Shown here: in pieces, positions 7,214 to 16,327 of the stretch
Layout: each line of letters begins with the position of its first letter
Numbering within the stretch: the first letter of the stretch is position 1
Assembly: GCA_964651045.1 (NCBI GenBank)
Contig: CAZYVD010000040.1
Coordinates: 1 to 23,770, forward strand
Source: CAZYVD01 sp964651045
GTDB taxonomy: Bacteria; Zhuqueibacterota; QNDG01; DSAB01
Length of the DNA stretch: 23,770 bases
Direction of reading: 5' to 3'
Position numbers and translations under genes: made by a program
Notes under the pieces: model-generated
What the model saw: the letters and a program-made list of their open reading frames with translations, nothing else
Databases searched by the model: none
What the model was told of the DNA's origin: nothing

Positions 7214-10200
7214 TTTCTTTTCCAAGTACCTGTTTCAGATCATGAACCATACTGTGGTCAGCCTTAACCTTGTACTTTCTCGAGCAGACCAGGATTTCCT
7301 CATCATAGATCTTTGATTTTATATTGAAAAATACCGGACAAGAACCAGCAGATTTTGAGAGAATCATTTCGATTCGATTTATCTCTTCGTCAGTTATCTT
7401 GTCTGTGGAAATATTTATCGACAATCTTTTGGCGAGTTTTTCCATTGCATCTTCAAGGGCAACAATCTCTGATACCAATATTGAAACCTCGCTATTGCCA
7501 TCCTTCCGATCCAATCTTCCCCTAACAACAACCTTATTGTCATTTTTAATTAAATCTTTGAATTTTTCAAATACCTTTGAAAATACTATCGCTCGTATTG
7601 AATAGGAAAAGACATCGAGTGTAAAAAAGGCCATTGGTTTGTCTTTGCGATCGAACATGTTTTTCACATCTGTAACGATGCCGCACATCGATACATTCTG
7701 ACCCGATGGTGTGTCAAATAGATTTTCTGGTTTTGGACTTGTGAAGGCCTCGACCTCTTCCCTGAAATCGTTTAGGGGATTTCCCGATATGTAAAATCCT
7801 AATAGCTCCTTTTCCCTCTTTAGTTTTTCAGATTGTGACCACTCCCCTATTCTGGGAAGCGGGGGATAGAAATTTTTATCTGAAACACTCTCCCCAAAAA
7901 TATTTGTTTGGCCAGTTTCAATGGTCTGCTGATATGACTGTGCAAGGCTTACTGCCTTTGGTATTACCGCCATTTTCTGCGCTCTTGTTCCTTCAAGAGA
8001 ATCCATAGCTCCTGACTGAACCAGACTCTCCAGAACCTTTTTATTGACCAGTCTTAGATCTGAATTTTTACATAGATCAAAGATCGTCTCAAACTTCTTG
8101 ACTCTTTTTCTGCCTTCAATTATTGATTCAATTGCACCACGTCCTACATTCTTTATTGCTCCAAGACCAAAACGAATTCCTCCATCCTCGACAACAAAGT
8201 TGTAACGGCTCGTGTTAACATCAGGAGGAAATACTTCAATATTCATTCTTTTACATTCTTCGATGAGAATAACTACTCTGTCGCTGTTTCCCATCTCACT
8301 GGTCAGGTTTGCTGCTATGAACTCGAGAGGATATTTTGCCTTTAAATATGCAGTTTGATATGCTATGATCGAATAACAGGTTGCATGCGACTTGTTGAAT
8401 CCATAACCAGCAAACCTGTCGATCAGATCATAGATCTGCTGTGCACTCTTTTCAGGAATACCATTTGCGACTGCTCCTGATATGAATTCTGATCTCTGCT
8501 GTTGCATTAGATCTGCTCTTTTCTTTCCCATAGCCTTTCGAAGAAGATCGGCCTTTCCAGGAGTAAATCCTGCCAGTTGAATCGCAATCTGCATTACCTG
8601 TTCCTGGTAGACTATTATTCCATGAGTCTCCTTTAATATCGGCTCAAGTCTGGGATGTATGTATTCAATCTTTGTCTTTCCCGTCTTTCTATTGATATAG
8701 TCATCTATCCACTCCATTGGGCCAGGACGGTACAACGCATTCATCGCTGTTAACTCTTCTATGCTTTCCGGTCTTAGTTTTTTAAGATAATCCCGCATTC
8801 CGCTGCTCTCAAATTGAAAGATTCCAACAGTCTCGCCTCGAGAGAAAAGTTTATATGTGTCTTTATCATCATATGGAATCTCATCAATATCAATCTCCAC
8901 TCCTCTATCTTTCAACATTTTGATTGTATGATCTATTACAGTCAAAGTCCTAAGACCTAAAAAATCCATCTTCAGAAGGCCAATCTGTTCTACAGATTTC
9001 ATATCATACTGTGTTGTTATTTCACCCTGAGTAGATTTAAAGAGCGGAAGGTAGTCTGTTAATTCACCAGGAGCAATCACAACGCCTGCTGCATGAGTAG
9101 ATGCATGACGCGCCAGTCCCTCGAGTATGCGTGAATAGTTTAACAACTTTTTATGTATCTGGTCTTTTTCACATATCTCACGGAACTCAGGAACCATATT
9201 GTAGGCATTATCGATTGTCATGCCTATCTGATGGGGGATCAATTTGGCAATTCTGTCCACCTCTCCATATGGAATCTTTAAAACACGTCCCACGTCTCGA
9301 ATCACTGCCCTGGCATTCATGCTTCCAAATGTTATGATCTGTGTAACACTATTTTCACCATATTTATTTTTAACATAATCGATAATCTCTTCTCTTCTCT
9401 CATAACAGAAATCGATATCAATATCTGGCATTGATACTCTTTCTGGGTTTAGAAATCTTTCGAACATAAGTCCATATCTGAGTGGATCCACATTGGTTAT
9501 TCCTAATACATATGAAACAATGCTTCCTGCAGCCGAACCCCTTCCGGGACCAACCGGAATACCCCTGCTCTTTGCATAAGCAATAAAGTCTGCTACTATC
9601 AAAAAATAGCCTGCATAACCCATCCTCTTTATTACAGATAGTTCATACGCAAGCCTCTTCTCTATCTCTTGAGTTACAGTCTCATATCTTCTCTTCAATC
9701 CCTCCTCTGCCTTAATTTTAAGATACTCGTCCAGAGAATAGACCCTTTCTTCTTCAGGTATCTTAAAATGTGGTAGATGAATAGATTTAAAATTCAGCAC
9801 CAGATTGCACTTTTCTGCTATTTCGATCGAGGTATCAATTGCCTGGGGAATATCTGCGAATCTCTCCATCATTTCATCAGGGGATTTAAAATAATTCTGG
9901 TCGGTCGAAAATTTGAGTCTATTTTGATCTTCAATATCCTTGTTTGTTTGAAGACAGAGAAGAATATCGTGCGCCTCTGCATGCTCTTTTTTCAAATAGT
10001 GAGTATCATTTGTAGCAACCATCGGTATGTCGAGTTCTTTAGATATCTCTTTCATATATTTTATAACTTTGAGCTCCTCTGGCAGTCCATGATTCTGCAC
10101 TTCGAGATAGAAATCGTCTTTGAAAATTTCTCTATAAAATAGAGCTACTTCTTTTGCACCTTCATAATCATCCTGGATTATTTTCTGGGCAACCTCTCCC

Positions 10201-10631
10201 TTTATGCAGGCTGACATTACTATGAGTCCATCGCTGTATTTCTTTATTACATCCTTATCTATTCTGGGCTTATAGTAAAATCCCTCGACATATCCAATTG
10301 AACTCAATTTCATGAGGTTTTTATATCCTGTGAGGTTTTTTGCCAAGAGTATCAGATGGAAAGATTTCGGCTCACTGCCGGAACGGGTCTTATCCTTTCT
10401 TTCGAATCTCGATTTTGGTGCAACATATGCTTCGATTCCTATTATTGGTCTTATTCCATGCTTCAGAACTTCTTGATAGAACTCAACTGCACCAAACATG
10501 TTGCCGTGATCTGTGATTGCAATTGCCGGCATGTTAAATCTTTTAGCATATTCGACAAGATCGTGAATTCGGCAGGCTCCGTCTAAAAGACTGTAGTGGG
10601 TATGATTGTGAAGATGTACAAATTGCTTCAT
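7194..10631 (-). CDS. dnaE: DNA polymerase III subunit alpha
   Basis: This is the replicative DNA polymerase of the cytosolic replisome (1145 residues; close to E. coli DnaE, 1160). The PHP domain (1-~280) keeps its metal-type residues: HLHNHTH (6-12), TDHGN (40-44), Glu67 and NDTHY (208-212). The polymerase core has GPGRGSAAGS (361-370), the catalytic pair Asp403 and Asp405 in MPDIDIDF, and Asp556 in KMDFLGLRT. Helix-hairpin-helix and finger regions follow, and an OB-fold near the end begins at about VSMCGIVTDVK. Unlike E. coli, the PHP site looks intact, which in other bacteria can supply 3'-5' proofreading; this is inference. It starts with ATG 22 bases after murA with no strong Shine-Dalgarno. 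No truncation is seen. Confidence 0.97.
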   Translation of the reverse strand: MKQFVHLHNHTHYSLLDGACRIHDLVEYAKRFNMPAIAITDHGNMFGAVEFYQEVLKHGIRPIIGIEAYVAPKSRFERKDKTRSGSEPKSFHLILLAKNLTGYKNLMKLSSIGYVEGFYYKPRIDKDVIKKYSDGLIVMSACIKGEVAQKIIQDDYEGAKEVALFYREIFKDDFYLEVQNHGLPEELKVIKYMKEISKELDIPMVATNDTHYLKKEHAEAHDILLCLQTNKDIEDQNRLKFSTDQNYFKSPDEMMERFADIPQAIDTSIEIAEKCNLVLNFKSIHLPHFKIPEEERVYSLDEYLKIKAEEGLKRRYETVTQEIEKRLAYELSVIKRMGYAGYFLIVADFIAYAKSRGIPVGPGRGSAAGSIVSYVLGITNVDPLRYGLMFERFLNPERVSMPDIDIDFCYERREEIIDYVKNKYGENSVTQIITFGSMNARAVIRDVGRVLKIPYGEVDRIAKLIPHQIGMTIDNAYNMVPEFREICEKDQIHKKLLNYSRILEGLARHASTHAAGVVIAPGELTDYLPLFKSTQGEITTQYDMKSVEQIGLLKMDFLGLRTLTVIDHTIKMLKDRGVEIDIDEIPYDDKDTYKLFSRGETVGIFQFESSGMRDYLKKLRPESIEELTAMNALYRPGPMEWIDDYINRKTGKTKIEYIHPRLEPILKETHGIIVYQEQVMQIAIQLAGFTPGKADLLRKAMGKKRADLMQQQRSEFISGAVANGIPEKSAQQIYDLIDRFAGYGFNKSHATCYSIIAYQTAYLKAKYPLEFIAANLTSEMGNSDRVVILIEECKRMNIEVFPPDVNTSRYNFVVEDGGIRFGLGAIKNVGRGAIESIIEGRKRVKKFETIFDLCKNSDLRLVNKKVLESLVQSGAMDSLEGTRAQKMAVIPKAVSLAQSYQQTIETGQTNIFGESVSDKNFYPPLPRIGEWSQSEKLKREKELLGFYISGNPLNDFREEVEAFTSPKPENLFDTPSGQNVSMCGIVTDVKNMFDRKDKPMAFFTLDVFSYSIRAIVFSKVFEKFKDLIKNDNKVVVRGRLDRKDGNSEVSILVSEIVALEDAMEKLAKRLSINISTDKITDEEINRIEMILSKSAGSCPVFFNIKSKIYDEEILVCSRKYKVKADHSMVHDLKQVLGKENVWIEG

Positions 10632-10653
10632 CTAATTATAGAGATCTATTTTT

Positions 10654-11931
10654 TTATGTAATAAGTTCTTCTTCATCACGCCAGATTTCTGCACCTAATT
10701 TGCTCAACTTTTCCTCTATTCTTTCATAACCTCTATCGATGTGGTAAACACGAGAGATATCTGTTCTGCCCTCTGCAACAAGTCCTGCAAGTATAAGAGA
10801 TGCGCTTGCTCTTAAATCTGTTGACATAACAGGCGCACCAGAGAGTGTTGGCCTTCCCTTAATGACTGCTACATTGTTATCCAGCGTAATATCGGCTCCC
10901 ATTCGCCTTAATTCTGCCACATGTGTAAATCGATCATGAAAAATTGTGTCTGTTATTATAGATGACCCATCTGCAATACTCATCAATGACATCCATTGTG
11001 CCTGCATGTCTGTAGGAAAACCAGGATACACTGCAGTGGTAACATTTACAGGTCGTATTTTCCCATCAGATTTTATTGATATCCATTCCTTACCGTAATC
11101 TATTTCGGCACCCGCATCTCTCAACTTCTCTATGATCGTATTCAGGTGTGTCGGATTTGCTCCTTCGAGTCGTATATTACCCCCTGTGATGCATCCTGCG
11201 GTAAGAAATGTTCCTGCTTCTATGCGATCGGGTATTATAGTAAATTCTGCTGGCCGGAGCAGTTCGACTCCTTCTATCTCTAAGTGTTCCGTTCCTTTTC
11301 CATCTATCTTTGCACCCATGCTCTGTAAAAATTCTATCAACGATGTGATTTCCGGCTCCTTTGCAGCATTCTCTATTACTGTTGTTCCTCTTGCAAGAGT
11401 TGCAGCCATGAGACAGTTTCCTGTAGCACCAACGCTTGGAATATCGAACAATATGTGGGCTCCAGAAAGCTTTTTTGCCCTTGCCACTATATATCCACTT
11501 TCTATCCTTACATCTGCACCCATCTTTTTTATGTTTTCAATATGGAAGTCGACAGGACGCGGTCCCCATGCACATCCACCCGGCAGCGATACTCTTGCAT
11601 ATCCAAATCTGCTCACTAGAGGACCAAGAACATATATCGAGGCTCTCATTGTCTTTACCAGATCGTATGGTGCAACCATCGATTTGCATCCCTTTGTGTC
11701 AATATGTAGCTCATGGTCGTTCCTTGTAACCTCAGCACCTATATAATTAAGAAGCCGGCTCATTGTACGAACATCTCTCAGAACCGGAACATTTCTTATT
11801 CTAAATTCTCCATCTGCAAGCAGAGTTGCAGCCATTATTGGAAGAACAGCATTTTTTGCTCCGCTTATCTTCACATTCCCGCTTAAACGGTTGCCTCCAA
11901 TTACAACGAGCTTTTCCATTTTAACTATCAA
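10654..11931 (-). CDS. murA: UDP-N-acetylglucosamine 1-carboxyvinyltransferase
   Basis: It catalyses the first committed step of peptidoglycan synthesis, adding enolpyruvate from PEP to UDP-GlcNAc in the cytosol. At 425 residues it has the usual length. SGAKNAVLP (23-31) carries the conserved Lys26 and Asn27. Cys120 in PGGCAWGPRPVD corresponds to E. coli Cys115, so the target of fosfomycin is present (some phyla have Asp here). GFPTDMQAQ contains the general-base Asp. I chose the TTG start at 11931 rather than the ATG four codons inside, because a perfect AGGAGG (11939-11944) lies exactly 7 bases before the TTG and 19 before the ATG. The start abuts the recN stop codon, implying coupled translation. 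Confidence 0.96.
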   Translation of the reverse strand: MIVKMEKLVVIGGNRLSGNVKISGAKNAVLPIMAATLLADGEFRIRNVPVLRDVRTMSRLLNYIGAEVTRNDHELHIDTKGCKSMVAPYDLVKTMRASIYVLGPLVSRFGYARVSLPGGCAWGPRPVDFHIENIKKMGADVRIESGYIVARAKKLSGAHILFDIPSVGATGNCLMAATLARGTTVIENAAKEPEITSLIEFLQSMGAKIDGKGTEHLEIEGVELLRPAEFTIIPDRIEAGTFLTAGCITGGNIRLEGANPTHLNTIIEKLRDAGAEIDYGKEWISIKSDGKIRPVNVTTAVYPGFPTDMQAQWMSLMSIADGSSIITDTIFHDRFTHVAELRRMGADITLDNNVAVIKGRPTLSGAPVMSTDLRASASLILAGLVAEGRTDISRVYHIDRGYERIEEKLSKLGAEIWRDEEELIT

Positions 11932-13632
11932 TCAATTTCCTCCTGCCTTTAAAAGCTCCCGTGCACTCTGAATCGCAGATTCTGTTATCTTCTCCCCACC
12001 AATGAGCTTTGCTATCTCCAAAATCCTTTCTTCTCTATTCAAGGGACGGATCCTCGTATGTGATGCGTAGAGGTCCTCCTCTTTTTCTACACAAAAATGA
12101 AATTCGCCGTTTGAGGCAATCTGCGGTAGATGTGTTATGCAAATCACCTGACGTTTTTTTGCCACTTCCCGCAAATTCTTTCCAACGACCATTGCGATCC
12201 TGCCTGATATTCCGCTGTCGATTTCGTCAAATATCAATGTAGGAATCTGATCTACCTCTGCAAGTACTGTCTTCAAGGCAAGCATTATTCTGGATATCTC
12301 TCCGCCGGATGCAACCTCTGCAAGTGGTTTCGGCTCCTCACCAACATTAAGTGATATAAAGAATTCGACTCTGTCTATTCCACGTCTTGATACTCTGTAT
12401 CTCTTGCCATCTATCTCGAGTTCACCATCAGGATCTTCTCTCTCTTCTATCTTTACTTTAAATACACCATTATTCAAACCAAGCTCTTCTAATATACATT
12501 CGATCTTATCCTCAAGCTCAGAAGCTATCGTCTTTCTCATCTGCGATAGCTTCATGCAGTTATCAGACAACCTCTTCCTCTCTTCTTCAATGCAACTTGA
12601 GATCTCATCTATTTTTGTTCCCATGTCATCGATCTTTGAAAGCTGTGCTTCTATATTTTTCTGATATTTAATAATCTCATCAATCGTGCTACCATACTTC
12701 TTTTTCAATCTCGTAAGCTGACCAAGACGATCTCTGATCTCTTCAAGACGCTGAGGATCAAATTCTATTCTCGATACATATTCCTCAATACTCTTTGATA
12801 TCTCCTCTGTTATTATTCTTGCAGAATGGGATTCGCTCAGCCACTTCTCGAAATTCGAGTCAAGACTCGTAAGAGTAGAAATTAATTTCTCTACTTCTGA
12901 GAGCTTCTCTGAAACCGCTCCATCTCCATCGTATAACAGTTCTCTTATACTATTTGAAGTTTGAAAAAGGAGTTCAAAATTTTTAAGAATATTCTCTTCC
13001 TTCTCCAGCTCTTCATCTTCACCAGGTCTTGGAGCAAGCCTCTTAATCTCATTTACTTGAAATTCTAACAGCTCACGTTTCTCTTTTAATATTTTCTCCT
13101 TTTCTATGAGTTCTTTCAACTCCTCTATCAGACTTTTATAATTTTTATATGAATCGATCGTATTCTGCAGTAATTTCTGATCAATCCCAAAACTGTCAAG
13201 ATACTCTATGTGTTTTTCCTTCTTTAAAAGCGTTTGATGTTCATGTTGCCCATGGAGATCAACAAGCCAGTCTCCAATTTCTGCAAGGAGTGAATTGGAA
13301 ATTGCAGAATCATTTAAAAAACATCTGCTTCTTCCAGATTGATGTATCTCACGCCTTATTAAAAGGCCGTCTTCCATGAGTGGTATATCCTTACTGAGTT
13401 GAAGTTCTTCAAGTGTGGAGGGCAGATCGAATAGTCCCTCTACCACAGCCATTTTGGCTCCCTTCCTGATAATGTTTGGTTTTGCCTTTTCACCAAGCAA
13501 CAGACTCAATGCTCCTATTATTATCGATTTGCCGGCACCTGTTTCACCCGTAAGAATATTTAGCCCCCTTCCAAAATTAACATGAAGTTCGTCGATCAAA
13601 GCATAATTTTTTATTGTTAGAGTCTTAAGCAT
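11932..13632 (-). CDS. recN: DNA repair protein RecN
   Basis: This SMC-like ATPase acts in double-strand break repair and recombination. At 566 residues it is close to the usual 550-570. The N-terminal half of the ATPase starts MLKTLTIKNYALID with Walker A GETGAGKS (29-36). The central region is rich in E, K, L and R, and forms the expected short coiled-coil arms with a hinge-like break. The C-terminal half has the ABC signature ASGGEISRIMLALK, Walker B with LIFDEIDSGISG, and the H-loop CITHLPQIAS. The ATG is preceded by AAGAAGG, and the gene starts 10 bases after the beta-propeller gene and directly abuts murA. The pairing of recN with murA and dnaE on one transcript is unusual, but the protein itself is typical. 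Confidence 0.96.
   Translation of the reverse strand: MLKTLTIKNYALIDELHVNFGRGLNILTGETGAGKSIIIGALSLLLGEKAKPNIIRKGAKMAVVEGLFDLPSTLEELQLSKDIPLMEDGLLIRREIHQSGRSRCFLNDSAISNSLLAEIGDWLVDLHGQHEHQTLLKKEKHIEYLDSFGIDQKLLQNTIDSYKNYKSLIEELKELIEKEKILKEKRELLEFQVNEIKRLAPRPGEDEELEKEENILKNFELLFQTSNSIRELLYDGDGAVSEKLSEVEKLISTLTSLDSNFEKWLSESHSARIITEEISKSIEEYVSRIEFDPQRLEEIRDRLGQLTRLKKKYGSTIDEIIKYQKNIEAQLSKIDDMGTKIDEISSCIEEERKRLSDNCMKLSQMRKTIASELEDKIECILEELGLNNGVFKVKIEEREDPDGELEIDGKRYRVSRRGIDRVEFFISLNVGEEPKPLAEVASGGEISRIMLALKTVLAEVDQIPTLIFDEIDSGISGRIAMVVGKNLREVAKKRQVICITHLPQIASNGEFHFCVEKEEDLYASHTRIRPLNREERILEIAKLIGGEKITESAIQSARELLKAGGN
11939..11944 (-). promoter_or_regulatory. ribosome-binding site deciding the murA start
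   Basis: A consensus AGGAGG is embedded in the last codons of recN. Its 7-base spacing points to the TTG at 11929-11931 and is too far from the downstream ATG (19 bases). Confidence 0.75.
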
Positions 13633-13642
13633 AACCTTCTTG

Positions 13643-15814
13643 CTATCTTATTAATGCTAACTTTGCTATCTTCTTTTCACCCTTTTCTGTTACAGCCACA
13701 ACCAAATATATTCCACCTGCAACATATTCTCCAGACTCATTCCTTCCATCCCACTGAATAGACCTTCCATAACCACTATTTGGAGTAAACTTTTTAACAA
13801 TATGACCACTGGTTGAGTAGATATAGACAGTGGTCTGGTAGGCCAGATTGTAAATGTTTAATATTTCGTGTCTCTCTGGCATAAATGGATTTGGATATAT
13901 CAATAGCTGGTTAAGATTTGTTCTTGGCTCAGAAAATTGTGTCTGAATACAGGATATTCCCTTACTAGTGCCAATATACATCTTTCCATTATTTTTATCA
14001 AGAGATAGTGTGTTTACGTCATCGCTTACAAGATAGCTATTCTGTTTATTATATAGAGTCCATGAATAGGCATCATTTGAGAAAAAACTAACACCTGCAG
14101 AAGTTGCAACCCATAAATTGTTTATTCCATCGACAAGAATAGCCCTCACATTTTCTGATGGCAGGCCGTACTTTCTATATATTGTGCCATTGTAGTAATA
14201 GTAAAGTCCATTAGGCGTTCCTATCCATACAACACCATCCCTGTCTACGGCAAGATCTGTTATCTCATTGGTTCCGAGTCCGTCGGCCTTTGTTATATTC
14301 ATCACTGGAGGATCATCAGATTTATCAGCAGGCGTATTATTATCATCAAGAACAAATATCCCCTTTGCACCAAGAGTGTTTGATCCTATCCACTTTCTCC
14401 CCTGATTGTCAACAGCAATAGCACTTAAGAATATTGAAGTTATGCCTTCATTAGAGCCATAATATGTCCAGACAGAATCTGTTGTAAGAGATACTACTGG
14501 CTGTCCATTTACAGCTTCTCTGTTTATAAACCATATAGTTCCTGTTTTATCAACTGCAATATCGATTATTACAGCATAATATGGATCAACAGATATGCCA
14601 GAAAAGTAGCCGTTCTTTGCATTATAATATCTTATCGAGCCATCATCTCCAACAAATACAACACCATCACCCCACGATCCAGCCCATTTGTTGTTGCTTT
14701 TATCAACAATTATTGATACAAAATCATTGAAACGAAGTCTCGATAGTCTATTTTTATCATAAATCTCCCAATTATTCCCGTTATAGCTGAAAAAGCCTTT
14801 ATCTCTCGAACTACACCACAAAACTCCATTTTTATCAATGTCGATTGATGATATCAGATTGCTTGCTGGACAATCTGGTCTAAAAGATCTCCATTTACCA
14901 TCTTCAGTATATAGATAAATAGAATCTTCGGTTGTTGCCCAAAGACTATTATTATTAGACTCTATTAAATAAACATTGTCTGTAAATGTTGATATAGATT
15001 TAAATGAATCGTTTTGCTTAACCAATACACTATTTCCGGATGATGCGTATAGACTATCTTTGAAAATTGTTAAATCCGACGTATTTACGTCTGTTAAAAC
15101 AATCCATGCACCCTGAACCCTTTTAGCAATACCTTTTGATGTTCCTGCATAGATTTGATTATTAAAAATAATAATTGAATTTATTTTATTTGATGGTAGG
15201 CCGTCTGTTATTGTTATATCTGTCCAGTTATTGGGATCCATGAGATTTGTAGAGTCTAATCTGCAATATGCTATTCCAAAATCTGTTGCTGCCCAGATAT
15301 ATCCATCTCCCGTAATTACATCGTTTACAGGAATTTCCGACTGGAACTGATTTCCAAGTTTATGATAGGTCTCTTTTACTTCTTTTTTGCTAATTATATA
15401 AAGGCTTATACCTATATCCAGACCTATAAATATCGTATCTCCATAAAAAATGAACGACTTAATCTCATATCCATTATAAGCATCTTCCTCAAACCAGTCT
15501 CCACTTTCTGGATCTAATCGTTGAATTGTTCCATTTTTAAAGCCCATCCATATTCTTCCAGAATCGTCAGAAGATATTGATGTGACATTATTATCGCACA
15601 ATCCTTCTGTGTTGGTGATGATGAGAAATGACTCTGAATCCTTATCAAACGACAATACTCCACCCTCACTTGCTGCCCATAAAAAATTACTTCTAAGACA
15701 GATATCTGTTATTGGAGAGAGAGATGTATATGTCTTCCAGCTCTGATTTTGAGCCTCAAGTATATGTATATAACTATTTATTGTGATTAAAAGGATAAAA
15801 AGGATTTTTCTCAA
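13643..15814 (-). CDS. secreted two-component-regulator-type beta-propeller protein with PNPF/FlgD-like C-terminal domain
   Basis: This 723-residue protein has an N-terminal signal peptide (MRKILFILLITINSYIHILEA, cleavage probably before QNQSW). About ten propeller repeats of the Reg_prop type follow, with motifs such as DDSGRIWMGFKNG, DKNGVLWCSS, DRDGVVWIGTPNG and DGINNLWVATSAG. The last ~85 residues start LLIYPNPF and end GGIYLVVAVTEKGEKKIAKLALIR-like (residues split here by length), resembling FlgD-Ig or type IX secretion sorting domains. Reg_prop repeats usually sit in sensor kinases, but no TM or kinase part is present, so this is probably an exported or surface protein of unknown function. 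The TTG start overlaps the ribH stop (TTGA), with GGAG 9 bases upstream, so it is translationally coupled to ribH. Its place in a riboflavin operon is unexplained. Confidence 0.8.
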   Translation of the reverse strand: MRKILFILLITINSYIHILEAQNQSWKTYTSLSPITDICLRSNFLWAASEGGVLSFDKDSESFLIITNTEGLCDNNVTSISSDDSGRIWMGFKNGTIQRLDPESGDWFEEDAYNGYEIKSFIFYGDTIFIGLDIGISLYIISKKEVKETYHKLGNQFQSEIPVNDVITGDGYIWAATDFGIAYCRLDSTNLMDPNNWTDITITDGLPSNKINSIIIFNNQIYAGTSKGIAKRVQGAWIVLTDVNTSDLTIFKDSLYASSGNSVLVKQNDSFKSISTFTDNVYLIESNNNSLWATTEDSIYLYTEDGKWRSFRPDCPASNLISSIDIDKNGVLWCSSRDKGFFSYNGNNWEIYDKNRLSRLRFNDFVSIIVDKSNNKWAGSWGDGVVFVGDDGSIRYYNAKNGYFSGISVDPYYAVIIDIAVDKTGTIWFINREAVNGQPVVSLTTDSVWTYYGSNEGITSIFLSAIAVDNQGRKWIGSNTLGAKGIFVLDDNNTPADKSDDPPVMNITKADGLGTNEITDLAVDRDGVVWIGTPNGLYYYYNGTIYRKYGLPSENVRAILVDGINNLWVATSAGVSFFSNDAYSWTLYNKQNSYLVSDDVNTLSLDKNNGKMYIGTSKGISCIQTQFSEPRTNLNQLLIYPNPFMPERHEILNIYNLAYQTTVYIYSTSGHIVKKFTPNSGYGRSIQWDGRNESGEYVAGGIYLVVAVTEKGEKKIAKLALIR

Positions 15815-16278
15815 TCACCAATTCTCCCAGCTAAATCGGCCATCTCTATGGCGCTGAGTGCAGCCTGCCATCCCTTGTTTCCGAGCTTTGTTCCAGCCCT
15901 CTCTATTGCCTCTTCGAGAGTATCACAAGTCAAAACACCATAAATTGTTGGAACCGAGGTCTTTAATCCAACCTGGGCAATACCCTTTGTTACTTCGCTT
16001 GCAATGTACTCAAAATGCACTGTTCCTCCTCTTATCACAGCCGCAATACAGATTATCGCATCATATCTGTCTTTTGATGCCATCCTCATGGCTATTGTGG
16101 GTATTTCAAACGATCCCGGCACCCATACAATATCAATATCCTTTTCATTTCCACCGTGCCGTGTTATGCAGTCAAGTGCTCCTTCAAGCAATCTCTTTGT
16201 TATAAACTCATTGAATCTGCTTATAACAATACAAAATCTTTTGCCTTCTGCATTTAATTTTCCTTCAAATTTTGACAT
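15811..16278 (-). CDS. ribH: 6,7-dimethyl-8-ribityllumazine synthase
   Basis: It condenses 5-amino-6-ribitylaminouracil with 3,4-dihydroxy-2-butanone 4-phosphate to form lumazine, the penultimate step of riboflavin synthesis; the enzyme usually assembles into pentamers or 60-mers. The 155 residues contain SRFNEFI (20-26), VPGSFEIP (53-60), and GGTVHFEYI with the catalytic-type His88 at the same number as in B. subtilis. A strong GGAGGAG lies just before the ATG. The gap from ribBA is 49 bases, the longest in the operon, with no hairpin or clear promoter. Its TGA stop overlaps the TTG of the next gene. Confidence 0.96.
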   Translation of the reverse strand: MSKFEGKLNAEGKRFCIVISRFNEFITKRLLEGALDCITRHGGNEKDIDIVWVPGSFEIPTIAMRMASKDRYDAIICIAAVIRGGTVHFEYIASEVTKGIAQVGLKTSVPTIYGVLTCDTLEEAIERAGTKLGNKGWQAALSAIEMADLAGRIGD

Positions 16279-16327
16279 GACTCCTCCAGATAATAATACT
16301 CAATATAAATCAAATTTTTCTTTTTTT

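Noticed and set aside
11132..11746. 204-codon plus-strand open frame opposite murA
   Set aside because: It lies fully antisense to a well-supported murA, has no recognisable domain, and reflects the codon pattern of the opposite strand.
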